Shown piece by piece: positions 16,761-24,817 of a DNA stretch of 46,793 nt. Both the position numbers and the translations under genes were made by a program. Each line of letters begins with the position of its first letter. Position 1 is the stretch's first letter. Below the pieces are notes generated by a model. It was not told the origin of the DNA. It searched no databases and saw only the letters and a program-made list of their open reading frames with translations. Source of the DNA: Halobacteriales archaeon QS_4_62_28 (GTDB lineage Archaea > Halobacteriota > Halobacteria > Halobacteriales > Haloarculaceae); contig PXRO01000023.1 of assembly GCA_003021685.1 (NCBI GenBank), positions 1 through 46,793 of the forward strand, in the 5' to 3' direction.

Positions 16761-17925
16761 TCGGGGGACTCTGAGTTATCTTTCTGCGAATGTTCACTGC
16801 ACCATTCACATCCGCGTTCATCGTCGCACCGCACGACTCACAGACGTACAAGCCACGCTCCACACGGTTCGCGTCACGCTTGCGCCCGCAACACGAACAC
16901 GTCTTACTCGTATCCCGCTCACTCTTTCGGTCTACGAGGATGCCGTGTTCTTCGGCCTTGTATTCAAGCAGGTTCGTGAAGCGGTTGAACTCCCACCCGT
17001 GGAGTTTCTTGTTTCCACGTTTGCCCCAGTTTCGAGAGTCACCGTTTTCGTCCTCCCGAATCTCGCTTAAATCACCGATAGCGATGCGACCGACCTCGTG
17101 GTTGATGCACTGTTCAATGATGTGCTTGGCAAGTGTGTGTAGGAAATGGTCTTTCCGACGCGAGCGTGTCTGTCGAACGCGGAGCGCACGGCGTGATGGG
17201 CCGTTCTCGCCTTCGGTGGCGTACTCGTCGCGGGTGAAGTAGTGCTTGTCCTGTTTCAGCACGTTCCCCGGATACAACTCGGTGTCCCCGTTGTCGTAGG
17301 CGATGGCGAGATAGTTCTTGATGCCGAGGTCGATACCCGCCGTGTTGTCGCCGGGTGCGTCTTCGACGGGGATTTCGACCGTGCAGACGAGGTGAAGTTC
17401 CCAGCGGTCGCCGTTCCAGACGGCTCGCACCTGTTGGATGTTTTCCACGGTCACGTCCGGTCGTGTCTCGTACTCTGCGAGGATGAAGTCTGAGCGGTGG
17501 TTCTTCAGGTTGAATCCTTTGCTCAGACGGAGTTTGTTGTGTCTTGAATCGTGGCGGATGCCTTTCTGCTTCCACGTCACGGTGGAGCGCGGATGGTTGT
17601 CGCCGTGTTTGCGGTAGCCGGGTGGGTTGGCGTCCTCATCTCCGCGTTGGCGTGCTTTGTGCCAACTGGTGAACGACTCAGCAAGCTCTTCGAGAACTCG
17701 CTGACTTGACTGTGAATGAAGGTCACTGTATCGTTCGTGTTCCTTGAGTTCGGATTTGAGTTCACCATCATCGGGGATTTCCCCGTCGTCGTCCCACCGA
17801 CCTTGCGTATAGTATCGGGCGACGTTCCACAGTTTCGACGCGGAGAACCCGCACTGGTCGAGGTCGTCTTGTACCTGTTGGTGGTTGATGATTTTCGCTC
17901 GATAGGTGCGAGTCGTCTCCAACAT
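16657..17925 (-). CDS. tnpB: TnpB RNA-guided nuclease homologue, 422 aa
   Basis: TnpB proteins are RNA-guided DNA endonucleases and the ancestors of Cas12. The RuvC catalytic residues are all present: Asp in AGIDLGIKNYL, Glu in the RIAIGDLSEIRE segment, and Asp in ATMNADVNGAVNI. A zinc ribbon, CSCCGRKRDAN with CESCG, sits between the last two. The N-terminal WED/REC-like region starts MLETTRTYRAKIINHQ. I chose ATG 17925; the frame extends upstream to 18003 over the element's left end, which is not expected to be coding. The reading frame is intact, so the protein may be active even without tnpA. Codon use is typical of a long-resident haloarchaeal element. Confidence 0.92.
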   Translation of the reverse strand: MLETTRTYRAKIINHQQVQDDLDQCGFSASKLWNVARYYTQGRWDDDGEIPDDGELKSELKEHERYSDLHSQSSQRVLEELAESFTSWHKARQRGDEDANPPGYRKHGDNHPRSTVTWKQKGIRHDSRHNKLRLSKGFNLKNHRSDFILAEYETRPDVTVENIQQVRAVWNGDRWELHLVCTVEIPVEDAPGDNTAGIDLGIKNYLAIAYDNGDTELYPGNVLKQDKHYFTRDEYATEGENGPSRRALRVRQTRSRRKDHFLHTLAKHIIEQCINHEVGRIAIGDLSEIREDENGDSRNWGKRGNKKLHGWEFNRFTNLLEYKAEEHGILVDRKSERDTSKTCSCCGRKRDANRVERGLYVCESCGATMNADVNGAVNIRRKITQSPPTGDMSNGRLARPVAYLFDQTSGSFHPREQVGCEP

Positions 17926-18140
17926 CGGGCTGTGTTCATAACCAGTTATGGGAGATTGTATATTAAAAGTAACGATCGAGCGTGGAATATCCGGCAATGC
18001 CATCGAGCGTGGTTAGTGGCGGAGTCGTCGGCTGTATCCCCGCCCCGAAGGGCGGAGTTTTAGCCTTGTTACTTCCATAACTACCCGAACGTGTCCGGTC
18101 CCTCCAGCAAACATGGTCGGGGCCGCCAGTGATGGGACGA

Positions 18141-18392
18141 CTACCGCAATCTGGTCGCACACTCACAGCAGTAGACGAACATCGAGTCGTTCTGGTTGTC
18201 CGCGCCACACTCCTGACAACGGATCCCGTTTTCGGCCTCAGTCGGCGTTTCGAACGCGACCGGTTCGGCTCCCTCGATGGGGGTCGGCGTCGTCTCCGGC
18301 GAGGGGTCGTCACGCTGGACGTATCGGTACAGCGCTAACTGTAACAGACCGAATCCAACGATGTAAGCAACGAGCCATGCCAGAATTCCCAT
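18141..18392 (-). CDS. Small membrane-anchored zinc-ribbon protein, 83 aa
   Basis: One N-terminal transmembrane helix (ILAWLVAYIVGFGLLQLALY, residues 3-22) is followed by an acidic Pro/Thr-rich linker and a C-terminal zinc ribbon (CQECGADNQNDSMFVYCCEC). This plan recurs in many haloarchaeal small proteins. The ribbon should face the cytoplasm or the exterior depending on topology, which the sequence does not decide. The start ATG at 18392 places the helix at the very N-terminus. It lies between the TnpB transposon and an acetyltransferase gene, and is separated from both by more than 70 bp, so it is probably monocistronic. Confidence 0.8.
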   Translation of the reverse strand: MGILAWLVAYIVGFGLLQLALYRYVQRDDPSPETTPTPIEGAEPVAFETPTEAENGIRCQECGADNQNDSMFVYCCECATRLR

Positions 18393-18520
18393 ATCATGGT
18401 AGTAGTTAGCATCCTACTTGATCGTTGTGGCGCAAAATCACCTTCGATAATCACATCGTGTGTTGAACGAACTCTGAACGGTCGGGAGACACCGCCTCGA
18501 CTCCGAACCAGCGGGTGTGA

Positions 18521-19423
18521 CTACTGGTCGGGTGATGTCAGGTTCCGCCCGAACTCGTCGAACTGGTCGAGGTCTGCGGGCAGATCGTAATCGAGTTTTC
18601 GTTCCGCACGCCGGTCAGCGTTGGCGTCCTCGAGCGGTTCTGCGACCGACGCCCAGTCGTCCTTGATCGCGATGCTCTTTGCGGGTGTGCCCGCCGCGAT
18701 GTGGTGGGCCGGCACGTCCCTGCTGATCGAGGACTTCGCGGCCAGGATCGAGTTCTCGCCCAGTCGGACGCCAGCCCGGACCATCGAGTCGTAGGTGACG
18801 CGCACGTCGTCCTCGATGATCGTGTGATAGTTGTCGACGTGGGTCTGGTCGACCAGGTCGTGGTCGTGGGTGTAGACGTGCGAGTCGTCGGAAATCGACA
18901 CCCGGTCGCCGATGGTTAGCTTCCCCCGGTCGTCGAGATGGACATCGTCGTGGATCACGACGTTGTCCCCGACCGTGATGTTGTGGCCGTAGGTCACGGA
19001 GATACCCTTGAAAAACCGGCAGTTGTCGCCACACTCTTCGAAGAGGTGGTTGGCCATCATCTGGCGGAAGCGAAGCGCGAACTCGACGTTGTCGGCCATC
19101 GGCGTCGCGTCGAACTGTCGCCAGAGCCACTGGAGGTACTTCGACTCTTTGAACTTCTCTTCGTCCTTCTCGGCGTAGTATTCGCTTTCGAGTGTCGCGT
19201 TGCACGGATCGTACCCCTGGAGACGGACGCGTTCGGCCGGCGAGATATCCGCTCCGGACTGCCACCGCTCGTATGCCTGGCGGTCGCCGTGGAGGTCGAT
19301 CAACACGTCCTCGACAACTTCACACGTGTCTTCGTCGCCCGAAAGCCGCTCGTCGACTGTCCTGATGAACTCTCTGAGCCCTTCTTCGGCCAGCGGTGGC
19401 AACGAGACGTGGCGCTTCGTCAT
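18521..19423 (-). CDS. Hexapeptide-repeat (left-handed beta-helix) acyltransferase, 300 aa
   Basis: The C-terminal half is a left-handed beta helix with imperfect hexapeptide turns (NITVGDNVVIHDDVHLDD, KLTIGDRVSIS, VRAGVRLGENSILAA) and ends in the characteristic HIAAGTPAKSI, as in maltose/galactoside-type O-acetyltransferases. An active-site histidine is likely in the segment VYTHDHDL. The N-terminal 140 residues are a helical domain, PPLAEEGLREFIRTVDERL and onwards, that is not part of classic family members and is acidic. The substrate could be a sugar or cell-surface glycan. I start at ATG 19423 (MTKRHVSLPP); the upstream in-frame codons are unlikely. No glycosyltransferases are adjacent. 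Confidence 0.85.
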   Translation of the reverse strand: MTKRHVSLPPLAEEGLREFIRTVDERLSGDEDTCEVVEDVLIDLHGDRQAYERWQSGADISPAERVRLQGYDPCNATLESEYYAEKDEEKFKESKYLQWLWRQFDATPMADNVEFALRFRQMMANHLFEECGDNCRFFKGISVTYGHNITVGDNVVIHDDVHLDDRGKLTIGDRVSISDDSHVYTHDHDLVDQTHVDNYHTIIEDDVRVTYDSMVRAGVRLGENSILAAKSSISRDVPAHHIAAGTPAKSIAIKDDWASVAEPLEDANADRRAERKLDYDLPADLDQFDEFGRNLTSPDQ

Positions 19424-19611
19424 AGAGCCACAACGCACGCTGCGCTGATATGGGTTTCCGTTACGTCGCCATTACCGGCCGGTAACCGCCCGACAGCACG
19501 CTTCCATAGAGTGACAGATCCGCGGTACTTTGCGGTCTGACTGCCCGGCCACCGGCGTCTTTCGAAGCGCAACGAGCCACAGTTAAGCCGCACCGGCCCA
19601 ACTGGCCGCCA

Positions 19612-20628
19612 ATGCCCCGGTCGGACCTCATCATGGAAGTGCGCCGTGTTCTCGTCAACCAGCGCGAACGCCGACTGCGTGCTGGCTGGCGATTGCTCGT
19701 CGGCCTGCCGGTGTTTGGCTTCGTCGCAATCGTCGCCAGCGTCATCCAGTTCGAGATCACGCAGACGGCCGTGACGGCTCCGATCCTCGCCGGCGCGGTG
19801 GCCCTGCTCGCGCGCCTTTTCAGGTACGGGGTCCTGACTGGTTGTCTCGTCGCGCTCTCGTGGCTTCTGGATCTACGAACGCTGGTGGGCATGGGCCTCA
19901 GTGGTGACGGCTGGTGGCGCAATCTCGGCTTCGGACTCGTACTCGGTGTCGTCATGACGACGGCGGTGTTCGTCGTCGAACTCGCACTCGGCTTCGTCGC
20001 TATCGACGGCGTCCTCGTCACTCGACCAGAGAACCAGTTTGGCGTCGTCGTTCCCCCGCTCGTCGCCATCCCGGGCAGTTTCCTCTTTTTCATCGGCGTC
20101 GGCGTTTTCGAGGAGATGCTGAGTCGCGGCTACCTGCTCAACAACATCGCGGAGGGAATCGACGGGCTCGGGCCGTTCGACGCCCGGAGCGCTATCGCAA
20201 CCGCGGCCGTCGTGACCAGTCTGGTCTTTGGCCTGCTTCACTTTGCTAACCCCGGCACGACGCTGTTCTCGACATTCAACATCACCGTCGTCGGTCTCTT
20301 TTTCGCGGCGACCTACGTTCTGACAAACGATCTGGGCGTTCCGATTGGGATCCACATCACGTGGAACTTCTCGCTGTCCTCGCTGTATGGCTTCCCCGTT
20401 AGCGGCCTCACGACGCCGGCGACGGTCCTGTCGGTTCGCCAGACTGGCCCCCCGCTGGTGACTGGCGGGCAGTTCGGACCCGAGGGTGGCCTGGTGGTGT
20501 ACCTGGCACTCGCGGTCGGCGTTGCCCTCACCTGGTGGTGGGTCGAGCGCGAGGAGAGCGGGGTCCGGTTCCGGACCGAGATCACCAGACCCGAACTGCG
20601 CAAGCCACGCAAGCACGACCGAAAGTAG
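19612..20628 (+). CDS. CPBP-family intramembrane metalloprotease, 338 aa
   Basis: This polytopic membrane protein has the CPBP (Abi/CAAX protease, Rce1-like) motifs: motif 1 EEMLSRGYL (Glu-Glu-x-x-x-Arg, about residue 169), motif 2 FGLLHFANP and motif 3 IGIHITWNF. The glutamates and histidines form the zinc site inside the membrane. About eight hydrophobic segments are visible. Archaeal members have been linked to processing of prenylated or secreted peptides, but no partner is visible here. The C-terminal tail is basic, ending KPRKHDRK, and probably cytoplasmic. ATG 19612 is preferred; a second ATG (MEVRRVL) lies 21 bp inside. The gene is monocistronic with an AKR gene 76 bp downstream. Confidence 0.9.
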   Translation: MPRSDLIMEVRRVLVNQRERRLRAGWRLLVGLPVFGFVAIVASVIQFEITQTAVTAPILAGAVALLARLFRYGVLTGCLVALSWLLDLRTLVGMGLSGDGWWRNLGFGLVLGVVMTTAVFVVELALGFVAIDGVLVTRPENQFGVVVPPLVAIPGSFLFFIGVGVFEEMLSRGYLLNNIAEGIDGLGPFDARSAIATAAVVTSLVFGLLHFANPGTTLFSTFNITVVGLFFAATYVLTNDLGVPIGIHITWNFSLSSLYGFPVSGLTTPATVLSVRQTGPPLVTGGQFGPEGGLVVYLALAVGVALTWWWVEREESGVRFRTEITRPELRKPRKHDRK

Positions 20629-20704
20629 GAACGTTCGTGCCTGAACCGGTCGCACAAACCGCCGAACCACGAGTGCTAAGTGGACTGATCCGTAAGACCC
20701 GCAC

Positions 20705-21808
20705 ATGAACGAGCGGACACTCGGAACGTCCGGCGTCACGGTCTCGGAGGTCGGGTTCGGGGCCTGGGTCGTCGGCACGGACTGGTGGGGCGACCGTACC
20801 CGCGAGCAGGCCATCGAGATGGTTCGCCACGCCATCGACGCCGGCGTTACGTACGTCGACACCGGCGACGTATACGGTCACGGGGACAGCGAGAAACTGA
20901 TCGGCGAGGCCCTCGCCGAACACCGCGCCGACGTCACCGTCTCGACGAAAGTCGGCTACGACTTCTACAACAATCCACAGGCCGGCCACGGCGAGTTGCC
21001 AAAGCGGATCGACGGCGAGTGGATCCGGGAATCCCTGGATCGCTCACTGGACCGCCTCGACATGGAGTACGTCGACATGCTACTGTTGCACAACGCCAAC
21101 GTCGACGAGGTCGATGCCGACGTGCTGGCGACGCTCGACCAGTTGCGCGACGAGGGGAAAATCGAGGCCATCGGCTGGGCGCTTGGCCCCTCGATTGGGT
21201 GGCTTGCCGACGGTGACGCCGCCATTCACAACGAGTTCGACGCCGTCCAGACCGTCTTCAACATGTTCGAGCAGGTGCCCGGCCAGCACTTCATCGACAC
21301 CATCCGCGAACTCGACGCCGACACCTCGATCATCGCGCGCGTGCCCCATTCCTCGGGCCTGCTGAACGAGCAGGTCACGCCCGACACGGAACTCGGGGAG
21401 GGTGATCACCGCGCTCACCGCCCCGAGGAGTGGTACGAGACTGGCTGGGAGAAAGTCGACAGCGTTCGGTTCCTGGAGCGCGCGGAACGGAGTTCCGCGG
21501 ACGGCGCGAGCGGTGACGAACCGCGAAAGCGAGACGGCGGGCGAACTATGGCCCAGGCAGCCCTCCAGTGGCTGCTGGCCCACGACGAGGTGGCGAGTGT
21601 CACCCCGACCTTCCGGACGACTGCCGACATCGACGAGTGGGCGGCCGCCCCCGACACGCCGCCACTGAGCGACGAGGAGTACGAGCGAGTTCAGGACCTG
21701 TATCGGGATACCTTCGGTGTCGACCGTGACGACGGCATGGACGCGCTTCGTTCGTCGGTCGGTGGCGAGGACCTCGACGACACCGAGACGCAACCCGCCG
21801 ACGACTGA
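20705..21808 (+). CDS. Aldo/keto reductase, 367 aa
   Basis: This NADPH-dependent (beta/alpha)8 oxidoreductase has the complete catalytic tetrad: Asp and Tyr in VDTGDVYGHGDSE, Lys in VSTKVGY and His in MLLLHN. The N-terminal GFGAWVVGTDWWG is characteristic of the yajO/tas-like group. There is an insertion of about 20 residues, Ser/Asp/Arg-rich, near residue 265 (SSADGASGDEPRKRDGG), and the C-terminal 25 residues are acidic, typical of haloarchaeal adaptation. The tyrosine and lysine spacing is normal, so it is presumably active on some aldehyde or ketone. A second member of the superfamily is at 44517-45488 and differs in length and termini. Confidence 0.9.
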   Translation: MNERTLGTSGVTVSEVGFGAWVVGTDWWGDRTREQAIEMVRHAIDAGVTYVDTGDVYGHGDSEKLIGEALAEHRADVTVSTKVGYDFYNNPQAGHGELPKRIDGEWIRESLDRSLDRLDMEYVDMLLLHNANVDEVDADVLATLDQLRDEGKIEAIGWALGPSIGWLADGDAAIHNEFDAVQTVFNMFEQVPGQHFIDTIRELDADTSIIARVPHSSGLLNEQVTPDTELGEGDHRAHRPEEWYETGWEKVDSVRFLERAERSSADGASGDEPRKRDGGRTMAQAALQWLLAHDEVASVTPTFRTTADIDEWAAAPDTPPLSDEEYERVQDLYRDTFGVDRDDGMDALRSSVGGEDLDDTETQPADD

Positions 21809-21887
21809 TCGACGGCATGTCCCGTTGTTGCGGTACTCGTCGTCCGATTCGACACCCGTTTATCCGTTCGACCCAGACCGTCTTCCC

Positions 21888-22814
21888 ATGCGCGTGACGT
21901 TTCTCGGGACGAGCGGCGCGGTGCCGACGACGGAGCGCAACCCCAGTGCCGTCTTCGTCAACCGCGACGGCGACAAGTTGCTCTTCGACTGTGGCGAGGG
22001 GACCCAGCGCCAGATGATGCGCTTTGGCACCGGCTTTGCGGTCGAGCACGTCTTCGTCACGCACACCCACGGCGACCACGTGCTGGGTCTGCCGGGCCTG
22101 CTCCAGACGTGGGATTTCAACGAGCGCGACGCGCCGGTCGCGATTCACGCTCCCGCCGGTACCCGGGGCGTCATCGAGAACCTCGTCTCGGTGACCGGCG
22201 AGCACCCGTCCTATCCGGTGCGGATCAACCAGGTCTCGCCGGGCGATGTCGTCCTGGACGGCGACGGATACGAGGTGCGCGCGATCCGCACCGAGCATCG
22301 CTGTGTCGCCGTGGGCTACACGCTCGTCGAGGCCGACCGGAAGGGTCGCTTCGACCGCGAGACGGCCGAGAACGAACTCGGCATCCCACCGGGGCCGAAG
22401 TACTCGAAACTCCATCGGGGCGAACCGGTCGAACACGATGGCCGGACGGTCCAGCCATCGGAAGTCGTCGGCCCGGACCGACCCGGTCGGACGCTCGTCT
22501 ACACCGGCGACACTCGCCCCGTCGACGCCGTGGTCGAGGCCAGCGAGGGCGCTGACCTGCTGATCCACGACGCCACCTTCGCCGAGGACTGGGCAGACCG
22601 GGCCAGACAGACCGCCCATTCCACCGCTCGCGAGGCCGCCACGGTCGCACGCGAGGCCGGCGTGGCACAGCTCGCGCTCACCCACGTCTCGACGCGCTAC
22701 GGCGGCGACGCCTCGCCGTTGCTTACCGATGCCCGAGACGTGTTCGACGGGGAGTGCTTCGTCGCCGAAGACGGCCAGCGTCTCGACGTACCGTTCCCGG
22801 ACGAGGAGTCGTAG
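21888..22814 (+). CDS. rnz: Ribonuclease Z (tRNA 3'-endonuclease), 308 aa
   Basis: This metallo-beta-lactamase-fold endonuclease cleaves the 3' trailer from pre-tRNAs, a step needed for haloarchaeal tRNAs whose genes lack CCA (such as the one at 41027). It begins MRVTFLGTSGAVPTTERN, an RNase Z signature, followed by the zinc-binding THTHGDHVLGLPGLLQ. The flexible-arm region follows (FDRETAENELGIPPGPKY, then the SKLHRGEPV stretch). Late ligands are in VYTGDTRP, DLLIHDATF and HSTAREAA. The full length of 308 residues matches archaeal family members. ATG 21888 is chosen, since the frame upstream is a shadow of the AKR gene. The next gene starts 61 bp downstream. Confidence 0.95.
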   Translation: MRVTFLGTSGAVPTTERNPSAVFVNRDGDKLLFDCGEGTQRQMMRFGTGFAVEHVFVTHTHGDHVLGLPGLLQTWDFNERDAPVAIHAPAGTRGVIENLVSVTGEHPSYPVRINQVSPGDVVLDGDGYEVRAIRTEHRCVAVGYTLVEADRKGRFDRETAENELGIPPGPKYSKLHRGEPVEHDGRTVQPSEVVGPDRPGRTLVYTGDTRPVDAVVEASEGADLLIHDATFAEDWADRARQTAHSTAREAATVAREAGVAQLALTHVSTRYGGDASPLLTDARDVFDGECFVAEDGQRLDVPFPDEES

Positions 22815-22875
22815 GGACCGTTTCTCGCTCGTCGTTGGGCCAACAGTTACGGCGGCGCGTCCCTGCACTGTTACT

Positions 22876-23808
22876 ATGCGCGTGTTAGTCACCGGGGCAA
22901 CTGGCTTCGTCGGGAGTAACCTCGTGCCGGCACTGCTGGAGCGGGGCCACGAGGTCCGGGTGCTGGTCCGGGACCCTTCCCGGTACGACGGTCCCGAGAC
23001 TGTCGAAGTCGCGACGGGCGACCTGCTGGAACCGGACAGTTTCGATGGTGCCCTCGACGGTATCGAAGTAGCGTATTACCTCGTTCACTCGATGCACGCG
23101 GGCAAGAACTTCGAGGCGAAGGACAGGCAGGCCGCGAGGAACTTCGCGGTTGCCGCCGGGTCGGCCGGCGTCGACCGGGTGATCTACCTGGGCGGCCTCG
23201 GCGAAGAGAACACGGAACTGTCGCCCCACCTCAAATCCCGGCGGGAGGTCGAGCACATCCTTCGAGACAGCGAGTACGACCTGACAACGTTACGGGCGGC
23301 GATCATCATCGGCGACGGGAGCGCGAGTTTCGAGATGATCAGGCAGATGGATCGCAAGCTTCCGGTGATGCTCACGCCACAGTGGGTCGAGACGCCCTCG
23401 CACCCGATCGCCATCGACGACGTGGTCGCCTATCTCGCTGGCGTCCTGGACCTGCCAGAGACGGCGGCCAACACCTACGACATCGGTGGGCCGGAGGTAC
23501 TGTCCTACGCCGAGATTCTCCGACGGACCGGGAGAGTGATCGGCACAGGTGAGCCCCACATCATCCCGGTGCCGGTGCTGTCACCGCGACTGTCGTCGTA
23601 CTGGATCGGACTGGTGACCGACGTGCCTACGAGCGTCGCACGGCCGCTGATCGAGGGGCTGAAAAACCCCGTCGTCGCCGACGACGGTCCGATCCGAGAG
23701 TTGTTATCTATCGAGTTGACGCCCTTCGAGACGGCTGTCGAGCGAGCACTCGGAGAGCGAGACAGACGGCTCGCAGTCGAGAAGCTACCCGTGGAGGCCA
23801 CGAGCTAA
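22876..23808 (+). CDS. NAD(P)-binding SDR-like (NmrA/NDUFA9-type) protein, 310 aa
   Basis: The dinucleotide-binding motif is TGATGFVGSNLVPALLERGH at residues 7-26. The body (YLVHSMHAGKNFEAKDRQAA, then the phrase RVIYLGGLGEEN and a C-terminal TYDIGGPEVLSYAEI) matches atypical SDRs related to complex I subunit NDUFA9 and NmrA. The Y-x-x-x-K dyad is not in place, so a sensory or structural NAD(P) role is as likely as catalysis. Haloarchaeal genomes often pair this gene with the downstream membrane gene; here the stop codon TAA overlaps the next ATG (taatg at 23806), indicating tight translational coupling. The N-terminus is at ATG 22876. Confidence 0.88.
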   Translation: MRVLVTGATGFVGSNLVPALLERGHEVRVLVRDPSRYDGPETVEVATGDLLEPDSFDGALDGIEVAYYLVHSMHAGKNFEAKDRQAARNFAVAAGSAGVDRVIYLGGLGEENTELSPHLKSRREVEHILRDSEYDLTTLRAAIIIGDGSASFEMIRQMDRKLPVMLTPQWVETPSHPIAIDDVVAYLAGVLDLPETAANTYDIGGPEVLSYAEILRRTGRVIGTGEPHIIPVPVLSPRLSSYWIGLVTDVPTSVARPLIEGLKNPVVADDGPIRELLSIELTPFETAVERALGERDRRLAVEKLPVEATS

Positions 23809-24527
23809 TGAGCAACGATCCGGGCCCGCTTCGCTACGGCGAGACGTGGGTGTACGAAAGTATCGTCGGCGCGCTCCCGGGCATCGAAGTCCCGGCGTGG
23901 GCGGCCGTTGCCATCCAACTATTCGTCTTCGAGATCGGTCTCCTCGCGTTGGCAGGGTTCTACAGCCTCTGGGCGGCGGCGCTTGCCGGGACGGTCGCAG
24001 TCGTAGTCGCGGCTATCGGGAGCGTCGAGATGCTCCGGATCGGGACGCTGGTCCGACGGATCGACGTGCCGGAGGACTACCGGGACCTCCTCTTTAGCTC
24101 TAACGTCGAGGTTGTCCTGTCGGTCCTCGCTTACATCGCGTTGATCACACACCTGTTCATCTTCGATCCCCAGCAGGGCGGCGCGACGCTCGTCGAGCGC
24201 CTGTTCGGGCCAGACCAGCCAGTACTCGCGGTGTATCTCATGTTGCTCGTGCTCTGGGACGTGTGTTACCGGATCGGGACTGGCTGGTGGGCCAGCATCA
24301 CCTCGCTGTGGCGGTCGGCCCGGTATCGCTTCGATCCCGAGACGGCCGCCGTGCTCCGGCGGGCCGACCTGGAAATACTTGGCTTTGGACTTCTTCAGCT
24401 GGTACTCGTGCCCTTTATTCTGGAGTTTCCGGTCCTGCTCGCGGCCGTCATCGCCCACGTCGCCGCCGTCACTGTCGTCATGACACTGTCGGTGATACTG
24501 CTCGATTGGCGCACGGGACCAGTTTAG
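23808..24527 (+). CDS. Polytopic membrane protein coupled to the SDR gene, 239 aa
   Basis: The protein has about six hydrophobic segments (such as AVAIQLFVFEIGLLALAGFY, then the next ones near residues 47-63, 101-118, 136-155, 186-205 and 210-230) and no recognisable catalytic motif. A soluble loop contains DPQQGGATLVERLFGPDQP. It matches only uncharacterised haloarchaeal membrane proteins in my memory (DUF7530-like). The start codon overlaps the stop of the preceding SDR gene by one base, so the two are translated together and are likely to act together at the membrane. Its stop overlaps the stop of the convergent DUF5786 gene by two bases. Confidence 0.8.
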   Translation: MSNDPGPLRYGETWVYESIVGALPGIEVPAWAAVAIQLFVFEIGLLALAGFYSLWAAALAGTVAVVVAAIGSVEMLRIGTLVRRIDVPEDYRDLLFSSNVEVVLSVLAYIALITHLFIFDPQQGGATLVERLFGPDQPVLAVYLMLLVLWDVCYRIGTGWWASITSLWRSARYRFDPETAAVLRRADLEILGFGLLQLVLVPFILEFPVLLAAVIAHVAAVTVVMTLSVILLDWRTGPV

Positions 24528-24697
24528 GAGGATTTGATCTGCTCGAACTGGTCGAGTAGCTCCTCGGTCGAATCGCCCGAGTCGTACTCGACTTCGCCGT
24601 GGTACGCTGTCCGATCGTCGTCTTCACTCAGGTCGACTTCGTTGTTCTTGCGCTCACGGCGTTCGTGTTCGTCTTCGTCATATGCGCCCATCGACAT
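24524..24697 (-). CDS. DUF5786 family small acidic protein, 57 aa
   Basis: This 57-residue protein starts MSMGAYDEDEHERRERK and ends GEVEYDSGDSTEELLDQF followed by EQIKSS, the signature of the haloarchaeal DUF5786 family. It is highly charged, lacks any hydrophobic core and is likely to be mostly disordered. Function is unknown; it is one of the short proteins found in nearly every haloarchaeal genome. A second in-frame ATG (24691) is less likely. It is convergent with the membrane protein gene; the two stops overlap by two bases. The 120 bp upstream are shared with the divergent DUF5784 gene. Confidence 0.8.
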   Translation of the reverse strand: MSMGAYDEDEHERRERKNNEVDLSEDDDRTAYHGEVEYDSGDSTEELLDQFEQIKSS

Positions 24698-24716
24698 TGC
24701 TATTCACGTATTATAT

Positions 24717-24769
24717 TGTATGGTAGTCGTTATCAATGTAACGGTCGACACGTGACGAAATACCATACA
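24717..24769. repeat. Inverted repeat in a divergent promoter region
   Basis: The 9 bp words tgtatggta (24717-24725) and taccataca (24761-24769) are perfect inverted copies 35 bp apart, between the divergently transcribed DUF5786 and DUF5784 genes. Placement suits a transcription-factor operator pair or a cruciform. It may equally be chance. Confidence 0.4.
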
Positions 24770-24817
24770 GCACGGACAGTCAGAACGCTCAAACCGCCTG
24801 GGTGCATACCAACGGCC

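Larger units (their letters stand above)
16610..18065 (-). mobile_element. Solo-TnpB transposon (IS200/IS605 superfamily, IS1341 type)
   Basis: The element carries tnpB and no tnpA. Both ends keep the imperfect hairpins used by this superfamily. The left end hairpin is at 18037-18057 (plus strand ccccgccccgaagggcgg) and the right end hairpin at about 16615-16638 (ctccccgccctgaagggcga), next to gacatcc. Read on the minus strand, the left flank ends in gtaac, a possible target-adjacent motif. No target-site duplication is seen, as expected for single-strand transposition. Mobility would need a TnpA supplied in trans. Confidence 0.85.
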
